A program made the translations under genes and the position numbers. 64,000 bases of DNA, from positions 1 to 64,000 of the forward strand of contig JAJXWT010000003.1 in NCBI GenBank assembly GCA_021781475.1, written 5' to 3'. Numbering within the stretch: position 1 is the stretch's first letter; each line of letters opens with the position of its first letter. The stretch is from a bacterium (lineage in GTDB: Bacteria > Patescibacteriota > Saccharimonadia > Saccharimonadales > Saccharimonadaceae). Below the pieces are notes generated by a model that was given only the letters and a program-made list of their open reading frames with translations, was not told where the DNA came from and did not search any database. Below, one piece after another: positions 42,585-52,262 of this stretch.

Positions 42585-44081
42585 ATGCAAAAGTTGTTAG
42601 TATTTTTGGTGTGCGCAGTTTTGTTTGGCGGTGCCACACCTGCGCGGGCATTAGAGTTAACAAAAACACCAAGCAGCGAATTTTTGCCGACTGCGCCAGT
42701 GTTGATTACAGGCTATCAAACGGCAGGCGCAGCAACAACACTGCGGGCGCTCGAGGTGTATAACGCGAGTGATGTGCCAGTTAGTCTAGGCGACTGGGCA
42801 GTATCGGTCGTGCTGCAAGATGGTACGAGCCATGATATCGGTGCGTCAACTGTGTACCGCACCTGGCTGTTGCCGCGTAGCCATGTGGTGTATTCCACCA
42901 GCCCTACTACAACGTATCAGTTGAGCGATGACACTCAGCCAGGCGCTATCGCGAGCATACAGCTCCGGTATACCGCTGATGCGAACACGAGCTATAAGGT
43001 CGCGAGCGCAATAGTCAAAGACACGACTGACGCTGCTGTTTTCCGAACGTATACAACCACGGGCTACAGCACGGCGTCGCAACCCTTTGCCGCCACGCCG
43101 ATACGTGCATTTTACGATGATGGGCTGTATAGCGCGCCACAAACTGCTGGTGATGTGCAGATAGTTGAGGTTTACCCTTATAGCAGCGACTGCGCACCGA
43201 ATGATACGAGCGTGCTTTGCAGCGATTACGTAAAGATTACAAATATGGGTAGCAGTGATATTTCGCTTGATGATTATGTTTTGCGAACTGACAGTAATTC
43301 AACGTCGCCCACTAGCTCGAACACCTTTACGCTGGCTGGAAAACTGGCTCCAGGAGATTTTATGGTTATTCACCAAACAGATACTGGCCAGCCAATGTCG
43401 CTTACAAACAGTGGGGGGTACGTATGGCTCGAAGACGCATGGGGTTTTGCGCGGTACGATGCCACGCTTACAAAGTATGCGGCGGCCACAAGCAGCGAGC
43501 AGGGCCTTAGCTACGCGGTTGCGGCGGATGGAACGTGGGCATGGAGCACGACGCCCGAACCGCTTGGCGCGAACGTGATTACGCCACCGGTTGTGGCCAT
43601 TGCTGAGTGCCCGGCGGGTAAATATCGCAACCCCGACACCGGCCGCTGCCGTACAATCGAAGAAACCATGAATGAGCTAAGCGCCTGCGACGAAGGCTAC
43701 GAGCGCAACCCAACCACAAACCGGTGCCGCAAAATCGCTACTGTTGCTGCAACACTGACACCGTGCCTTGAGGGCCAAGAGCGCAACCCGGTCACAAACC
43801 GCTGCCGTTCGATTGCGAGCGCAGTTGCAGAATTGCTGCCGTGTGACGAAGGCTACGAGCGCAACCCAACCACCAACCGGTGCCGCAAGGTGGCCGCAAC
43901 CGATATGCCGGCTGCGGCATTCCCCGTTACGCCAGTGCAGCCGACAGCGGCTGACACTGCCGGCTGGGTGGCATTCGGTGTCGTTACGTCACTTGCGCTC
44001 GGCTACGGTGTGTGGGAGTGGCGCGTGGAAATCGCAATGCTCGGGCGGCGGCTTTTGGCAATATTTACTCATTCAAAGTAA
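42585..44081 (+). CDS. Surface protein with lamin-tail domains, Cys repeats and C-terminal anchor
   Basis: 498 aa. Signal peptide KLLVFLVCAVLFGGATPARA. Two lamin-tail-like beta domains follow: one around 35-150 (LITGYQTAGAATTLRALEVYNASDVPVSLGDWAV) and one around 185-320 (VQIVEVYPYSSDC ... YVKITNMGSSDISLDDYVL). Then four repeats of about 30 residues, each with the core C-x-EG-x-E-RNP-x-TNRCRxI (for example CDEGYERNPTTNRCRKI), each likely closed by a disulfide. A membrane helix (VAFGVVTSLALGYGVWEW) and a short basic tail end it. Probably displayed outside; no sortase motif. Confidence 0.8.
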   Translation: MQKLLVFLVCAVLFGGATPARALELTKTPSSEFLPTAPVLITGYQTAGAATTLRALEVYNASDVPVSLGDWAVSVVLQDGTSHDIGASTVYRTWLLPRSHVVYSTSPTTTYQLSDDTQPGAIASIQLRYTADANTSYKVASAIVKDTTDAAVFRTYTTTGYSTASQPFAATPIRAFYDDGLYSAPQTAGDVQIVEVYPYSSDCAPNDTSVLCSDYVKITNMGSSDISLDDYVLRTDSNSTSPTSSNTFTLAGKLAPGDFMVIHQTDTGQPMSLTNSGGYVWLEDAWGFARYDATLTKYAAATSSEQGLSYAVAADGTWAWSTTPEPLGANVITPPVVAIAECPAGKYRNPDTGRCRTIEETMNELSACDEGYERNPTTNRCRKIATVAATLTPCLEGQERNPVTNRCRSIASAVAELLPCDEGYERNPTTNRCRKVAATDMPAAAFPVTPVQPTAADTAGWVAFGVVTSLALGYGVWEWRVEIAMLGRRLLAIFTHSK

Positions 44082-44084
44082 AAT
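44079..44084 (+). promoter_or_regulatory. -10 box of ruvC, leaderless type
   Basis: TAAAAT overlapping the stop of the upstream gene, 7 nt before ATG 44092. Confidence 0.5.
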
Positions 44085-44091
44085 AGTACGT

Positions 44092-44574
44092 ATGAGAATC
44101 ATTGGCATTGACCCGGGCACTGGCCGGATGGGGTTTGGAATTATCGACGCACACCGTGGTACGCTCACGCTAGTTGACGCCGGTATCATTACGACCCCTG
44201 CACATACGCCAACGAATGAGCGGCTCGAAGATATTTTTGATAACCTTACGCAGCTTGTTGCTGATTTGCGCCCTGATATGATGGCGGTTGAAAAGCTCTT
44301 TTTTGCCCGCAATGTCACCACTGCCATGAGTGTGGCAGAAGCCCGTGGGGTGGCGCTATTGGTCGGGCAAAAGGCAAAGTTAATAATCGAAGAATACACG
44401 CCAATGCAAATCAAGCAAAGCATCACCGGCTACGGGGGCGCTGACAAAAAACAGATGCAAGAGATGGTCCGCTTGCAGCTTGGGCTTGCTACCGTGCCCA
44501 AACCAGACGATGCGGCCGATGCTCTGGCTGCCGCCATAATGTGTGCGGCTTTGCACAGGGGTGATTCGCAGTAA
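44092..44574 (+). CDS. ruvC: Holliday junction resolvase RuvC
   Basis: 160 aa endonuclease that cuts Holliday junctions in the RuvABC complex. RNase-H-like fold with IIGIDPGTGRMGFGII (first catalytic Asp), MAVEKLFFARNVTTAMSVAEARG (Glu) and KPDDAADALAAAIM (final Asp pair). The reading frame extends far upstream inside the preceding gene, but the true start is ATG 44092. ruvA and ruvB follow after the PBP gene. Confidence 0.95.
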   Translation: MRIIGIDPGTGRMGFGIIDAHRGTLTLVDAGIITTPAHTPTNERLEDIFDNLTQLVADLRPDMMAVEKLFFARNVTTAMSVAEARGVALLVGQKAKLIIEEYTPMQIKQSITGYGGADKKQMQEMVRLQLGLATVPKPDDAADALAAAIMCAALHRGDSQ

Positions 44575-44583
44575 CAATCGCGC

Positions 44584-44589
44584 TATAAT
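44584..44589 (+). promoter_or_regulatory. -10 box of the PBP gene, leaderless type
   Basis: TATAAT with 6 nt to ATG 44596. Confidence 0.6.
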
Positions 44590-44595
44590 AGTGGC

Positions 44596-47070
44596 ATGCC
44601 ACAACGAAAGCAACCTGTCCGCTTGGGCAGATATACCAACCTAGCCGGCAAGAAACCAGCGCCAAGCGAGCAAAAGGCGCGACCCCGCCGAAAGCGTAAG
44701 GTAAAAATACTACAGCGCCGCTACATGGCCCCGGTCGTATGGTTTTTGCGTTTAAGCTGGCCCCGCCGTATTGGGGTTGTTTTTGGCTTGGGCGCGCTAG
44801 TGCTGGTGCTTATAGCCGTTGTCACCTACATTACATTTGCGCGTGACATTAGCGACCCGCAGCGCCTGATGAACCTGAACAATACTGGGATTGTGTTGAT
44901 GGATATGAACGGCAAGCCCTTTTATACGGTGGGGCGCGCCGAACACCGGGTAATGGTGCCGCTTTCGGATATTTCTAAGAACATGCAAGATGCCCTGATT
45001 GCAAGTGAGGATAAAGACTTTTATAAACATGGCGGTTTTGATTTGCTCAGTATCTTACGGGCAGCGGTGACAGGCGTGGGTGGCGGCTCCACGTTAACCC
45101 AGCAACTTGCAAAAAATACGCTGTTAAACGACCAAAAAACGCTGCTCCGTAAGTGGCAAGAGCTGGTAATGTCGGTCGCCATTGAACAAACCTACAGTAA
45201 AGACCAGATTTTAGATTTTTACCTTAATTCGGTTTATTTTGGCGATAATACGTTTGGCATAAAAGATGCCGCCAACACCTATTTTGGGGTCCAGCCAAAG
45301 GACTTAACGCTTGCGCAGAGCGCAATGTTGGTTGGCCTGTTGCCAGCACCAAGTGCGTATTCGCCCATTACGGGCAATAAAACATACGCCAAGGAGCGCC
45401 AAACGACCGTTTTATCGCGCATGGTCACCAATGGTTATATTACCGAGGCACAAAAAACTGACGCCCTGAACACGCAGCTTACCTATGCGCCACAAACTAA
45501 CCCCCCCGATGGTCAGGCCCCACACTTTGCCCAGGCCGTGCTAGCGCAGTTGGTCAACCAGTTTGGCGAAGAGCAGGCGCTCAGGAGTGGCTACCAGGTG
45601 ACTACGACGCTTAACCTGGATACTCAAAAAATTGTACAGGATAGCATGGCAGCCAACATGCCCAACATTAACCGTAACGGTGGCACAAACGCGGCGGCGA
45701 TTGTAATTGATCCAAAAAATGGCGATGTCCGTGCCTATATTGGGAGCGCCGACTGGAACAATGCCCAATGGGGCCGCGTTGATATGGTACAGGCGGCTCG
45801 CCAGCCAGGCTCGAGCTTTAAGCCGATTTACTATTCGGCCGCACTTGGCGATGGCGTGATTACGGCAAGTAGCATGTGGAAAGACGAGCTCACTGATTTT
45901 GGTGGGGGGTATGTGCCACTTGACGCCGATAGGTTGTGGCATGGTACGGTAAGCACGCGCAGCGCGATTGCAATGTCGCTCAATGTCCCCAGTGTTAAAA
46001 TCATGCAAAAGTTTGGTATCAACAATGCAATTCAGGCCGCAAAAAACCTTGGCATTACAACGATTGATAGCAGTAAGCAATATGGCCTATCGCTCGCACT
46101 CGGGAGCGCCGAGGTGCCGTTGCAACAAATGACAAACGCGTATGCTGCATTCGCAAATCAAGGCCAGCAGTACCCAGTCACGTATATTACATCTGTAAAA
46201 GATAAATTTGGGCATACGATTTACACGCCAAATAATCAGCCAAAGCAGGCTGCGAGCAAAAATGGTGCGTATCTTATATCTAACATTTTGAGCGATAATA
46301 ACGCGCGTGCACCTATGTTTGGCAATTCTTTGACCATTAGTGGCCATACGGTCGCGGTAAAAACAGGAACCACAAATGATAACCGCGACGCTTGGACGAT
46401 TGGCTATACACCAACGGTCGCCATGGGGGTGTGGGTTGGCAATAATGACAACGCGCCAATGGCAAATGGTGGGGTGGGCATGGCCGGCCCAATTTGGCGT
46501 AACGCCATGACAAAAATGCTGAGCGGTACCCCCAATATACCGTTTATACAGCCGAGTAGTATTGTGGAGCGGACCGTGTGTTACAGTAACGGAGGCCTCG
46601 CGCTACGGCCCGGGAGCGGCACGTACACGGAATACTTTATGGCGGGCGCACTCCCAACAAATACCTGTACGCCCACGCCAATTATGATTCAGGTATGTAA
46701 CTTGCAGACACAGCAGGTGGAATCGATTGATGAATCAACGTATAACAGCACGGCCTATAGTAAGGATTTAACAAAATGTCCACAAAAAGTAAGCGTATGC
46801 GACTTAAGCTCGGGCCAGGTTGTTTCGATCACCAAAGATCAGTACAATAGCAACCCCTCAGCTTATTCTACCGATACTACAAATTGCCAAAAACCCCCGG
46901 CCCCCAGCAGCCAGACTCCGGCTATGGTAACGGTGTGTAACCTAACGACCACACCACCAAGCAAAACAAGTATTACACAGGACCAGTACAATAGCGCGCC
47001 GCCAGGGACATATACAATTGACTTATCAAAGTGTTCTACCAGTAGTACCGGTTCACAAACTACACCGTAG
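44596..47070 (+). CDS. Class A penicillin-binding protein (transglycosylase/transpeptidase) with Cys-repeat tail
   Basis: 824 aa. Basic N-terminus, membrane helix near residues 58-78, GT51 transglycosylase (ALIASEDKDFYKHGGFD, GGSTLTQQLAKN) and transpeptidase with ARQPGSSFKPI (SxxK), SxN-type site and VKTGTTNDNRDAW (KTG). It polymerises and cross-links peptidoglycan outside the membrane. After about residue 655 come three repeats of about 45 residues beginning xVCNL/CDL, with SI..YNS..Y and ending DLxKC or similar. These look like PASTA-replacing extracellular modules with paired cysteines. Neighbour of ruvC and ruvA. Confidence 0.93.
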   Translation: MPQRKQPVRLGRYTNLAGKKPAPSEQKARPRRKRKVKILQRRYMAPVVWFLRLSWPRRIGVVFGLGALVLVLIAVVTYITFARDISDPQRLMNLNNTGIVLMDMNGKPFYTVGRAEHRVMVPLSDISKNMQDALIASEDKDFYKHGGFDLLSILRAAVTGVGGGSTLTQQLAKNTLLNDQKTLLRKWQELVMSVAIEQTYSKDQILDFYLNSVYFGDNTFGIKDAANTYFGVQPKDLTLAQSAMLVGLLPAPSAYSPITGNKTYAKERQTTVLSRMVTNGYITEAQKTDALNTQLTYAPQTNPPDGQAPHFAQAVLAQLVNQFGEEQALRSGYQVTTTLNLDTQKIVQDSMAANMPNINRNGGTNAAAIVIDPKNGDVRAYIGSADWNNAQWGRVDMVQAARQPGSSFKPIYYSAALGDGVITASSMWKDELTDFGGGYVPLDADRLWHGTVSTRSAIAMSLNVPSVKIMQKFGINNAIQAAKNLGITTIDSSKQYGLSLALGSAEVPLQQMTNAYAAFANQGQQYPVTYITSVKDKFGHTIYTPNNQPKQAASKNGAYLISNILSDNNARAPMFGNSLTISGHTVAVKTGTTNDNRDAWTIGYTPTVAMGVWVGNNDNAPMANGGVGMAGPIWRNAMTKMLSGTPNIPFIQPSSIVERTVCYSNGGLALRPGSGTYTEYFMAGALPTNTCTPTPIMIQVCNLQTQQVESIDESTYNSTAYSKDLTKCPQKVSVCDLSSGQVVSITKDQYNSNPSAYSTDTTNCQKPPAPSSQTPAMVTVCNLTTTPPSKTSITQDQYNSAPPGTYTIDLSKCSTSSTGSQTTP

Positions 47071-47075
47071 TGTGA

Positions 47076-47081
47076 GATACT
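47076..47081 (+). promoter_or_regulatory. -10 box of ruvA-ruvB, leaderless type
   Basis: GATACT with 6 nt to ATG 47088. Confidence 0.45.
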
Positions 47082-47087
47082 AAAGGT

Positions 47088-47660
47088 ATGATTGCACACG
47101 TAGTAGGGCGAGTAGCGGAAAAGTTTGGCACGGCAGTGATTGTCGACGTGCATGGTATTGGCTACGAAGTGAACGTACCGATCACCGACTATGATGCCGT
47201 GCTGATTGATAGTGATGTTAAGTTTTACACGTACCACCACATACGCGAACAAAGCGAAGAACTATTTGGCTTTAGTACGCTTGCAGCAAAAAAAATGTTT
47301 GAGCTATTAATTAGCGTGCAGGGTGTGGGGCCTAAAGCCGCCCTTGCGATTTTAAGCTTAGGCCAAGCAGAACACGTGCGCAATGCGATTGCGAACAGTG
47401 ACAGTGCCTACATAAGTAAAGCTAGCGGTGTGGGCAAAAAGACTGCCGAACGCGTGGTTGTGGATTTGAATGACAAAGTTGGGTTGCCAGTGTACTACGC
47501 ACAGGGTGCACCAGTACAAACTGAGCTCGCTACCAATGACGAGGCGCTTGAGGCATTAATGGCCCTTGGCTACACGCTGGCCGATGCGTCTAAGGCACTT
47601 GAAGGCATTGACTCGAGCCTGAGTACATCACGCCGCGTCATGGAGGCACTAAAGCGGTAA
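47088..47660 (+). CDS. ruvA: Holliday junction DNA helicase subunit RuvA
   Basis: 190 aa. OB-fold start [21 protein letters not shown], the [16 protein letters not shown]-type strand (here [17 protein letters not shown]), and two helix-hairpin-helix units ([33 protein letters not shown]). The short C-terminal domain binds RuvB ([16 protein letters not shown]). ruvB begins 1 bp after the stop. Confidence 0.95.
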   Translation: MIAHVVGRVAEKFGTAVIVDVHGIGYEVNVPITDYDAVLIDSDVKFYTYHHIREQSEELFGFSTLAAKKMFELLISVQGVGPKAALAILSLGQAEHVRNAIANSDSAYISKASGVGKKTAERVVVDLNDKVGLPVYYAQGAPVQTELATNDEALEALMALGYTLADASKALEGIDSSLSTSRRVMEALKR

Positions 47661-47661
47661 T

Positions 47662-48663
47662 ATGGCGATTGAACGAATTATTGACACCAAGGTTGACGAT
47701 GGCGACCCCGAAGAGCAGTTGATTGAGTTAACGCTGCGCCCTCAGACGTTTGCCGAGTACGTGGGGCAGGAGCGATTAAAGCGGAACTTGGGGCTGGCGA
47801 TTGAAGCGGCGAAAAAACGCGGCGAGCCGATTGATCACGTGCTTTTGTATGGTCCACCAGGGGTTGGTAAAACTACTATGGCAACGGTGATTGCCAACGA
47901 GATGGGCAAAGCAATTCGGGTGACGAGCGGCCCGGCCGTTGAGCGTGCCGGTGATTTAGCGAGTATTTTGACGAACCTACAAGATGGTGACATTTTATTT
48001 ATTGACGAAATTCATCGCCTTAACCGCGCGGTCGAAGAGGTGCTATATAGTGCCATGGAAGATTACAAGCTTGATATTGTGATTGGTAAGGGCCCGGCCG
48101 CGCGCAGTGTGCGGTTAGACCTGCCTAAGTTTACTGTGATTGGTGCCACCACTCGCACTGGCAGCTTGGCAGCGCCGCTAAGGGACCGTTTCGGCCACAT
48201 TTATCGGTTAGAGTTTTACACACCCGCTGAAATTTCACAAATTATACGGCGCAGTGCTAATATTTTGCAAACTGGCATTGACCAGCAGAGCGCAGAAATG
48301 CTGAGCACACGAGCCCGCCTGACGCCGCGTATTGCGAACCGCCTGTTAAAGCGAGTCCGTGATTACGCCGATGTCAACGGCGACGGCATTATTGATGTCC
48401 GGCACACACAGGCTGCTTTGGGCCTACTCGAAATTGACGAGCTAGGGCTTGATCCGGCAGACCGCAACATGCTGCGGGCAATGATTGATAACTACGGCGA
48501 TAACCCAGTTGGTGTGACGACGATTGCCGCCTTAACCGGTGACGAAGTATCAACTATCGAAGATTTTTACGAGCCATATTTGCTCCAAATTGGTTTTATT
48601 GAAAAAACGCCTCGCGGCCGCAAGGTGACTGCGAAGGCAAAGCGCCATTTAAGTGAAAATTAA
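47662..48663 (+). CDS. ruvB: Holliday junction DNA helicase motor RuvB
   Basis: 333 aa AAA+ ATPase. [18 protein letters not shown], Walker [13 protein letters not shown], Walker [11 protein letters not shown], sensor segment [19 protein letters not shown], and the C-terminal winged helix ([30 protein letters not shown]). It drives branch migration with RuvA; RuvC lies 3 kb upstream. Confidence 0.97.
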   Translation: MAIERIIDTKVDDGDPEEQLIELTLRPQTFAEYVGQERLKRNLGLAIEAAKKRGEPIDHVLLYGPPGVGKTTMATVIANEMGKAIRVTSGPAVERAGDLASILTNLQDGDILFIDEIHRLNRAVEEVLYSAMEDYKLDIVIGKGPAARSVRLDLPKFTVIGATTRTGSLAAPLRDRFGHIYRLEFYTPAEISQIIRRSANILQTGIDQQSAEMLSTRARLTPRIANRLLKRVRDYADVNGDGIIDVRHTQAALGLLEIDELGLDPADRNMLRAMIDNYGDNPVGVTTIAALTGDEVSTIEDFYEPYLLQIGFIEKTPRGRKVTAKAKRHLSEN

Positions 48664-48687
48664 TATATAATTACCCCTGTTTTGCGG

Positions 48688-48693
48688 TATACT
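48688..48693 (+). promoter_or_regulatory. -10 box of the PH-domain gene, leaderless type
   Basis: TATACT with 6 nt to ATG 48700. Confidence 0.55.
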
Positions 48694-48699
48694 GATGGC

Positions 48700-49476
48700 A
48701 TGGATCAGGATGTCCCCCCAGTGTCACCACGACCAGTCGCGTACGACGCGGAGGGTCAACCATTGTATTCAAACCCGAACGGCGCCGATAGCGCACCCGC
48801 CGCGCCGGTTGATGCACCGCGCCCAACGGTTGTCCATATGGCGCGCGCGCTAGAGCCAATCATGGAAGAAATTTCCCCCGAGCTCCATAAAAAACATGCT
48901 ATTTCGGTAGAAACCTACCCCAAGCTGGACTTAGGCGAGCATGAGTATGTGGTGCTTTGTGTCCGGCGGCACCCGATAGGTCTTTTTGGCCCAGTGGCGG
49001 GCATTATATTCTTAGTGTGCCTTGTATTCACCTTTATTATTTTATTGCCCGATATTACCGCACGATATGTAACAGTTCAGCCAATGTCTGATTTGCTGTT
49101 GCTGGCGGGGATATGCCTGGCATTACTTTTAATAGGCGGCGGCTACATGCTGTTTTGGATTTACAGTAATAATACGTTTTTTTTAACAAACCAAAATATC
49201 ATTGAAAAAACCCAGGCGACCTTGTTTGCAAGTAATGTTAAATCCGTGAGCCTTAGCGATGTCGTTGATGTCAGCTACAGCCAAATTGGTATCCTACAGA
49301 CAGTCCTTGGGTATGGCACCGTGCAAATCGGCACCAAAGACGAAGAAGTCCCGTATATATTCAACTATGTACGGGATCCAAAAGATCAGGCATCAAAAAT
49401 AAAAGATGCCGTGACTGCCTATAAAAGCGGCCGTGGGTTTGGCGGCGATGTTGACCTGAGCGGAATGATAGGCTAA
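48700..49476 (+). CDS. Bacterial PH-domain membrane protein (YdbS-like)
   Basis: 258 aa. A proline-rich cytoplasmic N-terminus (residues 1-60), two helices (about 95-118 and 128-150), then a bacterial PH-like beta domain: NTFFLTNQNIIEKTQATLFASNVKSVSLSDVVDVS ... GYGTVQIGTKDEEVPYIFNYVRDP. Function of this family is mostly unknown; related proteins affect membrane or envelope stress. Its own leaderless promoter separates it from ruvB. Confidence 0.75.
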   Translation: MDQDVPPVSPRPVAYDAEGQPLYSNPNGADSAPAAPVDAPRPTVVHMARALEPIMEEISPELHKKHAISVETYPKLDLGEHEYVVLCVRRHPIGLFGPVAGIIFLVCLVFTFIILLPDITARYVTVQPMSDLLLLAGICLALLLIGGGYMLFWIYSNNTFFLTNQNIIEKTQATLFASNVKSVSLSDVVDVSYSQIGILQTVLGYGTVQIGTKDEEVPYIFNYVRDPKDQASKIKDAVTAYKSGRGFGGDVDLSGMIG

Positions 49477-49483
49477 CTAGCTG

Positions 49484-49879
49484 CTAGTTGCGGCTTTTCT
49501 TGACGTACTCGGCTTCGCGTTCCATAGTGCTCTTGAGCGTGTAGCTTGAGCATGCTCCATCGGTCGTGCAGCCAGTTGGTTCATATTGAAAGTCCGAGCC
49601 GGCCGTGCCAATCTTGACGCCTTTGGGGTCCATAAACAGTTTAGGGTCAACCGAACGGAGCACTTTGCTGTCGACAGTTGCTGGGTAGGAATGGTGCTCG
49701 GGGTAGTAGACTTCCTCGAGCGCATAGTACATTGCATTAATTGAAACTTTGCGCGCGGTGTCTCGCTCGGCTTGGTTAATTTGGTTGCGTTCTACAAAAA
49801 AAAGTGTGCCAGCGGCGACAATGACGGCAATTGCTACCAACAACTCAATAACCGTGAACCCTTTTACTCGTTGTGTCAT
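49484..49879 (-). CDS. Type IV pilin-like protein (prepilin)
   Basis: 131 aa. Classic class III signal MTQRVKGFTVIELLVAIAV: cleavage after Gly7, then F, with Glu5 of the mature protein present. The hydrophobic helix runs into a globular domain with two cysteines (TGCTTDGACSSY) that probably form the D-region loop. It is cut by a PilD-type peptidase that I do not see here. Lies divergent to recA and upstream of the pil assembly genes on the same strand. TACAAT lies 8 nt before the ATG. Confidence 0.88.
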   Translation of the reverse strand: MTQRVKGFTVIELLVAIAVIVAAGTLFFVERNQINQAERDTARKVSINAMYYALEEVYYPEHHSYPATVDSKVLRSVDPKLFMDPKGVKIGTAGSDFQYEPTGCTTDGACSSYTLKSTMEREAEYVKKSRN

Positions 49880-49926
49880 ATACGCTTATTGTACCAGATT
49901 TCATAGTGCTATGCAGGGGTTTACGT

Positions 49927-49932
49927 TATAAT
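49927..49932 (+). promoter_or_regulatory. -10 box of recA
   Basis: TATAAT; the leader carries GAGGGAGAG before ATG 49961. No SOS box is evident. Confidence 0.55.
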
Positions 49933-49960
49933 AAAAGCATTAGTAATAGAGGGAGAGTAT

Positions 49961-51001
49961 ATGGCAAAAAAGTCCGAGGATAAGACATTGGCCGAAAAAC
50001 CGGTTGCCAGCGAAGATAAGCTGCGAGCACTTGGCCTTGCAATGCAACAAATCACCAAAGAATTTGGGGATGGCAGCATCATGAAGTTGGGTGACGCGCA
50101 CCACGCAAATGTTGAGATGATATCAAGCGGCTCGTTGAGCTTAGATATCGCGCTTGGTGGCGGGTACCCAAAAGGCCGCATCATTGAGATTTACGGCCCG
50201 GAAAGCAGCGGTAAAACAACCCTGACTTTGCATGCGATTGCCGAAGTCCAAAAGCGCGGCGGGACCGCAGCATTTATTGATGCCGAACACGCCCTTGACC
50301 CGGCATACGCCAAACGTTTGGGCGTCGATACCGAAAACTTACTTGTCAGCCAGCCCGATAATGGCGAACAGGCGCTTGAAATCGTGGAAACGCTCGTTCG
50401 GAGCAACGCGGTTGACATCGTTGTTATTGACAGCGTTGCCGCATTGGTGCCACAGGCAGAAATTGATGGTGACATGGGTGACGCGCACATGGGTCTCCAA
50501 GCTCGTTTGATGAGCCAGGCCCTTCGCAAGCTAACCGGCATTATTGATAAGAGCAAAACGACGGTGTTCTTTATTAACCAAATACGTATGAAGATTGGTG
50601 TTATGTTTGGTAACCCGGAAACAACGACGGGCGGGAACGCACTAAAGTTTTATGCGAGTGTCCGCGCCGACATTCGCCGCACTGGCCAAATCAAAGAAGG
50701 CGAAGAGATTACTGGCAACCGTACTAAGGTTAAGATTGTAAAGAACAAAATTGCGCCGCCGTTTAGGACTGCCGAGTTTGACATTATGTATAACCAAGGC
50801 ATTAGCAAGACGGGCGACGTGCTTGACCTGGGCGTGCTGTACAACGTGGTAGAAAAGTCGGGTGCCTGGTTCGCCTATAACGGTGAAAAAATCGGTCAAG
50901 GCCGCGAAGCCGCAAAAAAGTATCTGGCTGCAAACTCAAATGTACTTGATGAAATAGACGCGAAAGTCAAAGAGATTGTCAAGCAAGCGGAAGCAGTGTA
51001 G
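49961..51001 (+). CDS. recA: Recombinase RecA
   Basis: 346 aa, standard length. Walker [29 protein letters not shown] at the start, [53 protein letters not shown] (loop 2), all canonical. Needed for homologous recombination and for DNA taken up through the pilus/ComEC route. recX follows and overlaps its tail by proximity (35 bp gap). Confidence 0.98.
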   Translation: MAKKSEDKTLAEKPVASEDKLRALGLAMQQITKEFGDGSIMKLGDAHHANVEMISSGSLSLDIALGGGYPKGRIIEIYGPESSGKTTLTLHAIAEVQKRGGTAAFIDAEHALDPAYAKRLGVDTENLLVSQPDNGEQALEIVETLVRSNAVDIVVIDSVAALVPQAEIDGDMGDAHMGLQARLMSQALRKLTGIIDKSKTTVFFINQIRMKIGVMFGNPETTTGGNALKFYASVRADIRRTGQIKEGEEITGNRTKVKIVKNKIAPPFRTAEFDIMYNQGISKTGDVLDLGVLYNVVEKSGAWFAYNGEKIGQGREAAKKYLAANSNVLDEIDAKVKEIVKQAEAV

Positions 51002-51035
51002 CGAGCTCGGGCTCCCCATGCGCGAGGGTGCGTAC

Positions 51036-51671
51036 ATGAAAATCACGAGTATCACTGCACAAGCTAGGAACGCCAATCGCGTCAACGTGAGTGTCGATGG
51101 CAAGTATCGGTTTAGCCTTGATATTTACCAAGTGGCTGAACTTGGCATACGGGTAGGGAAAGATTATAGCGAGCAACAGCTTACCGAGTTGGAAACTGAA
51201 AGCCAGTTTGGCAAGCTGTACGCGCGCGCCCTGGAATATACAATGCTTCGCCCACACAGTGGCAAAGAGGTACGGGACTATTTATTTCGGAAAACCCGGC
51301 CACGTATGAATAGGGAAGGCGAAAAAAGGGAAGGCTACTCCCCTGCCCTTACCAGCCGTGTGTATGACCGGCTGCTCGAAAAGGGCTATATTGATGATGA
51401 AAAATTCGCACGCTTTTGGGTCGAAAACCACCATCGCGCTAAGGGTGCTTCCCTGCGCAGATTGGCAGCTGAACTCCGGGCGAAGGGTGTTGCGGCAGAC
51501 GTAGCGGGGCCCGTACTTGCTGAGTCCGATCGCACCGATAGTGATGAGCTCAAAAAAATTATCGCTAAAAAACGGAGCCGTTACCCAGATGAGCAAAAGC
51601 TTATGGCGTATCTCGCCCGTCAGGGATTTAGCTATGACGATATTAAAGCTGCGCTTATGGGTGACAATTAG
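51036..51671 (+). CDS. recX: RecA regulator RecX
   Basis: 211 aa, with three-helix RecX repeats (ALEYTMLRPHSGKEVRDYLFRK, VYDRLLEKGYIDDEKFARFWVENH...GASLRRLAAELRAKGV, and the last unit KLMAYLARQGFSYDDIKAAL). RecX limits RecA filaments. ATG 51036 is preceded by GAGGGTG; the frame extends back into recA but the family starts here (KITSITAQARNANRVNVSVDG). Confidence 0.9.
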   Translation: MKITSITAQARNANRVNVSVDGKYRFSLDIYQVAELGIRVGKDYSEQQLTELETESQFGKLYARALEYTMLRPHSGKEVRDYLFRKTRPRMNREGEKREGYSPALTSRVYDRLLEKGYIDDEKFARFWVENHHRAKGASLRRLAAELRAKGVAADVAGPVLAESDRTDSDELKKIIAKKRSRYPDEQKLMAYLARQGFSYDDIKAALMGDN

Positions 51672-52256
51672 CTAATTTGGCAGCGCATTAGATTCCGATG
51701 CAGCTTCTGTTGGTTTACGGAACGGGTTGATGTAGCTCCCTGTGACTTCTGCTCGTTCTGGCTCTGGCGCTTTTGCCTCTGAGTGGACGACGATTGCCTC
51801 GTTGTTAATCTCAATAATTTGGGTGCGGTGTATGATAAGCTCTGTGTCGGTGAGGCTACTCATTAGCGGGCGTTTTACGACGAGCTGTTGAATGTAATAA
51901 CTGGCGACGTCGATCGTAAAGTCCCCGACCTTACCAAGCTTTTTACCGCGTTCGTCTTGCACGCGCATGCCAACAAGGGTAAACCGCAGGCTCAGGATAG
52001 TATCGAGGGCAACCACATCGCCAGGCGCAACAAGCTCATCCGCTGAATCGACAATAAGGCCCATATCGCTGAGTTCGCGAATGTCCTGGGTAAGTATATA
52101 ACTTGGTTGCTGGCCGGTGATTGCCCCGGTGATTTCGTAGGCGATAATTGTTAACTTGGCAGGGTCAATAATTGGCCGGCTGGTCGTTCCGATCACACCG
52201 CCAGTTTGGATGCTGACGGCTGATGCACGTTGGAGACTTGAGCCAAGGAGTATCAT
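51672..52256 (-). CDS. PRC-barrel protein at the end of the pilus operon
   Basis: 194 aa. Two PRC-barrel-like halves: IGTTSRPIIDPAKLTIIAYEITG and GMRVQDERGKKLGKVGDFTID, each followed by beta strands. No membrane helix. PRC-barrel domains bind RNA or proteins (RimM, photosynthetic H subunit). Placed 6 bp after the last pil gene, it may regulate or couple pilus assembly, but the link is by position only. Confidence 0.75.
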   Translation of the reverse strand: MILLGSSLQRASAVSIQTGGVIGTTSRPIIDPAKLTIIAYEITGAITGQQPSYILTQDIRELSDMGLIVDSADELVAPGDVVALDTILSLRFTLVGMRVQDERGKKLGKVGDFTIDVASYYIQQLVVKRPLMSSLTDTELIIHRTQIIEINNEAIVVHSEAKAPEPERAEVTGSYINPFRKPTEAASESNALPN

Positions 52257-52262
52257 GACTCA

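Noticed and set aside
43606-43895. Short direct repeats near comEC and ruvC that could suggest a tandem DNA repeat array
   Set aside because: They encode the Cys-rich RNPxTNRCR protein repeats.
43768-44091. Extended N-terminus for RuvC
   Set aside because: The frame is open by chance within the surface protein gene; the RuvC fold begins at ATG 44092 with its own -10.
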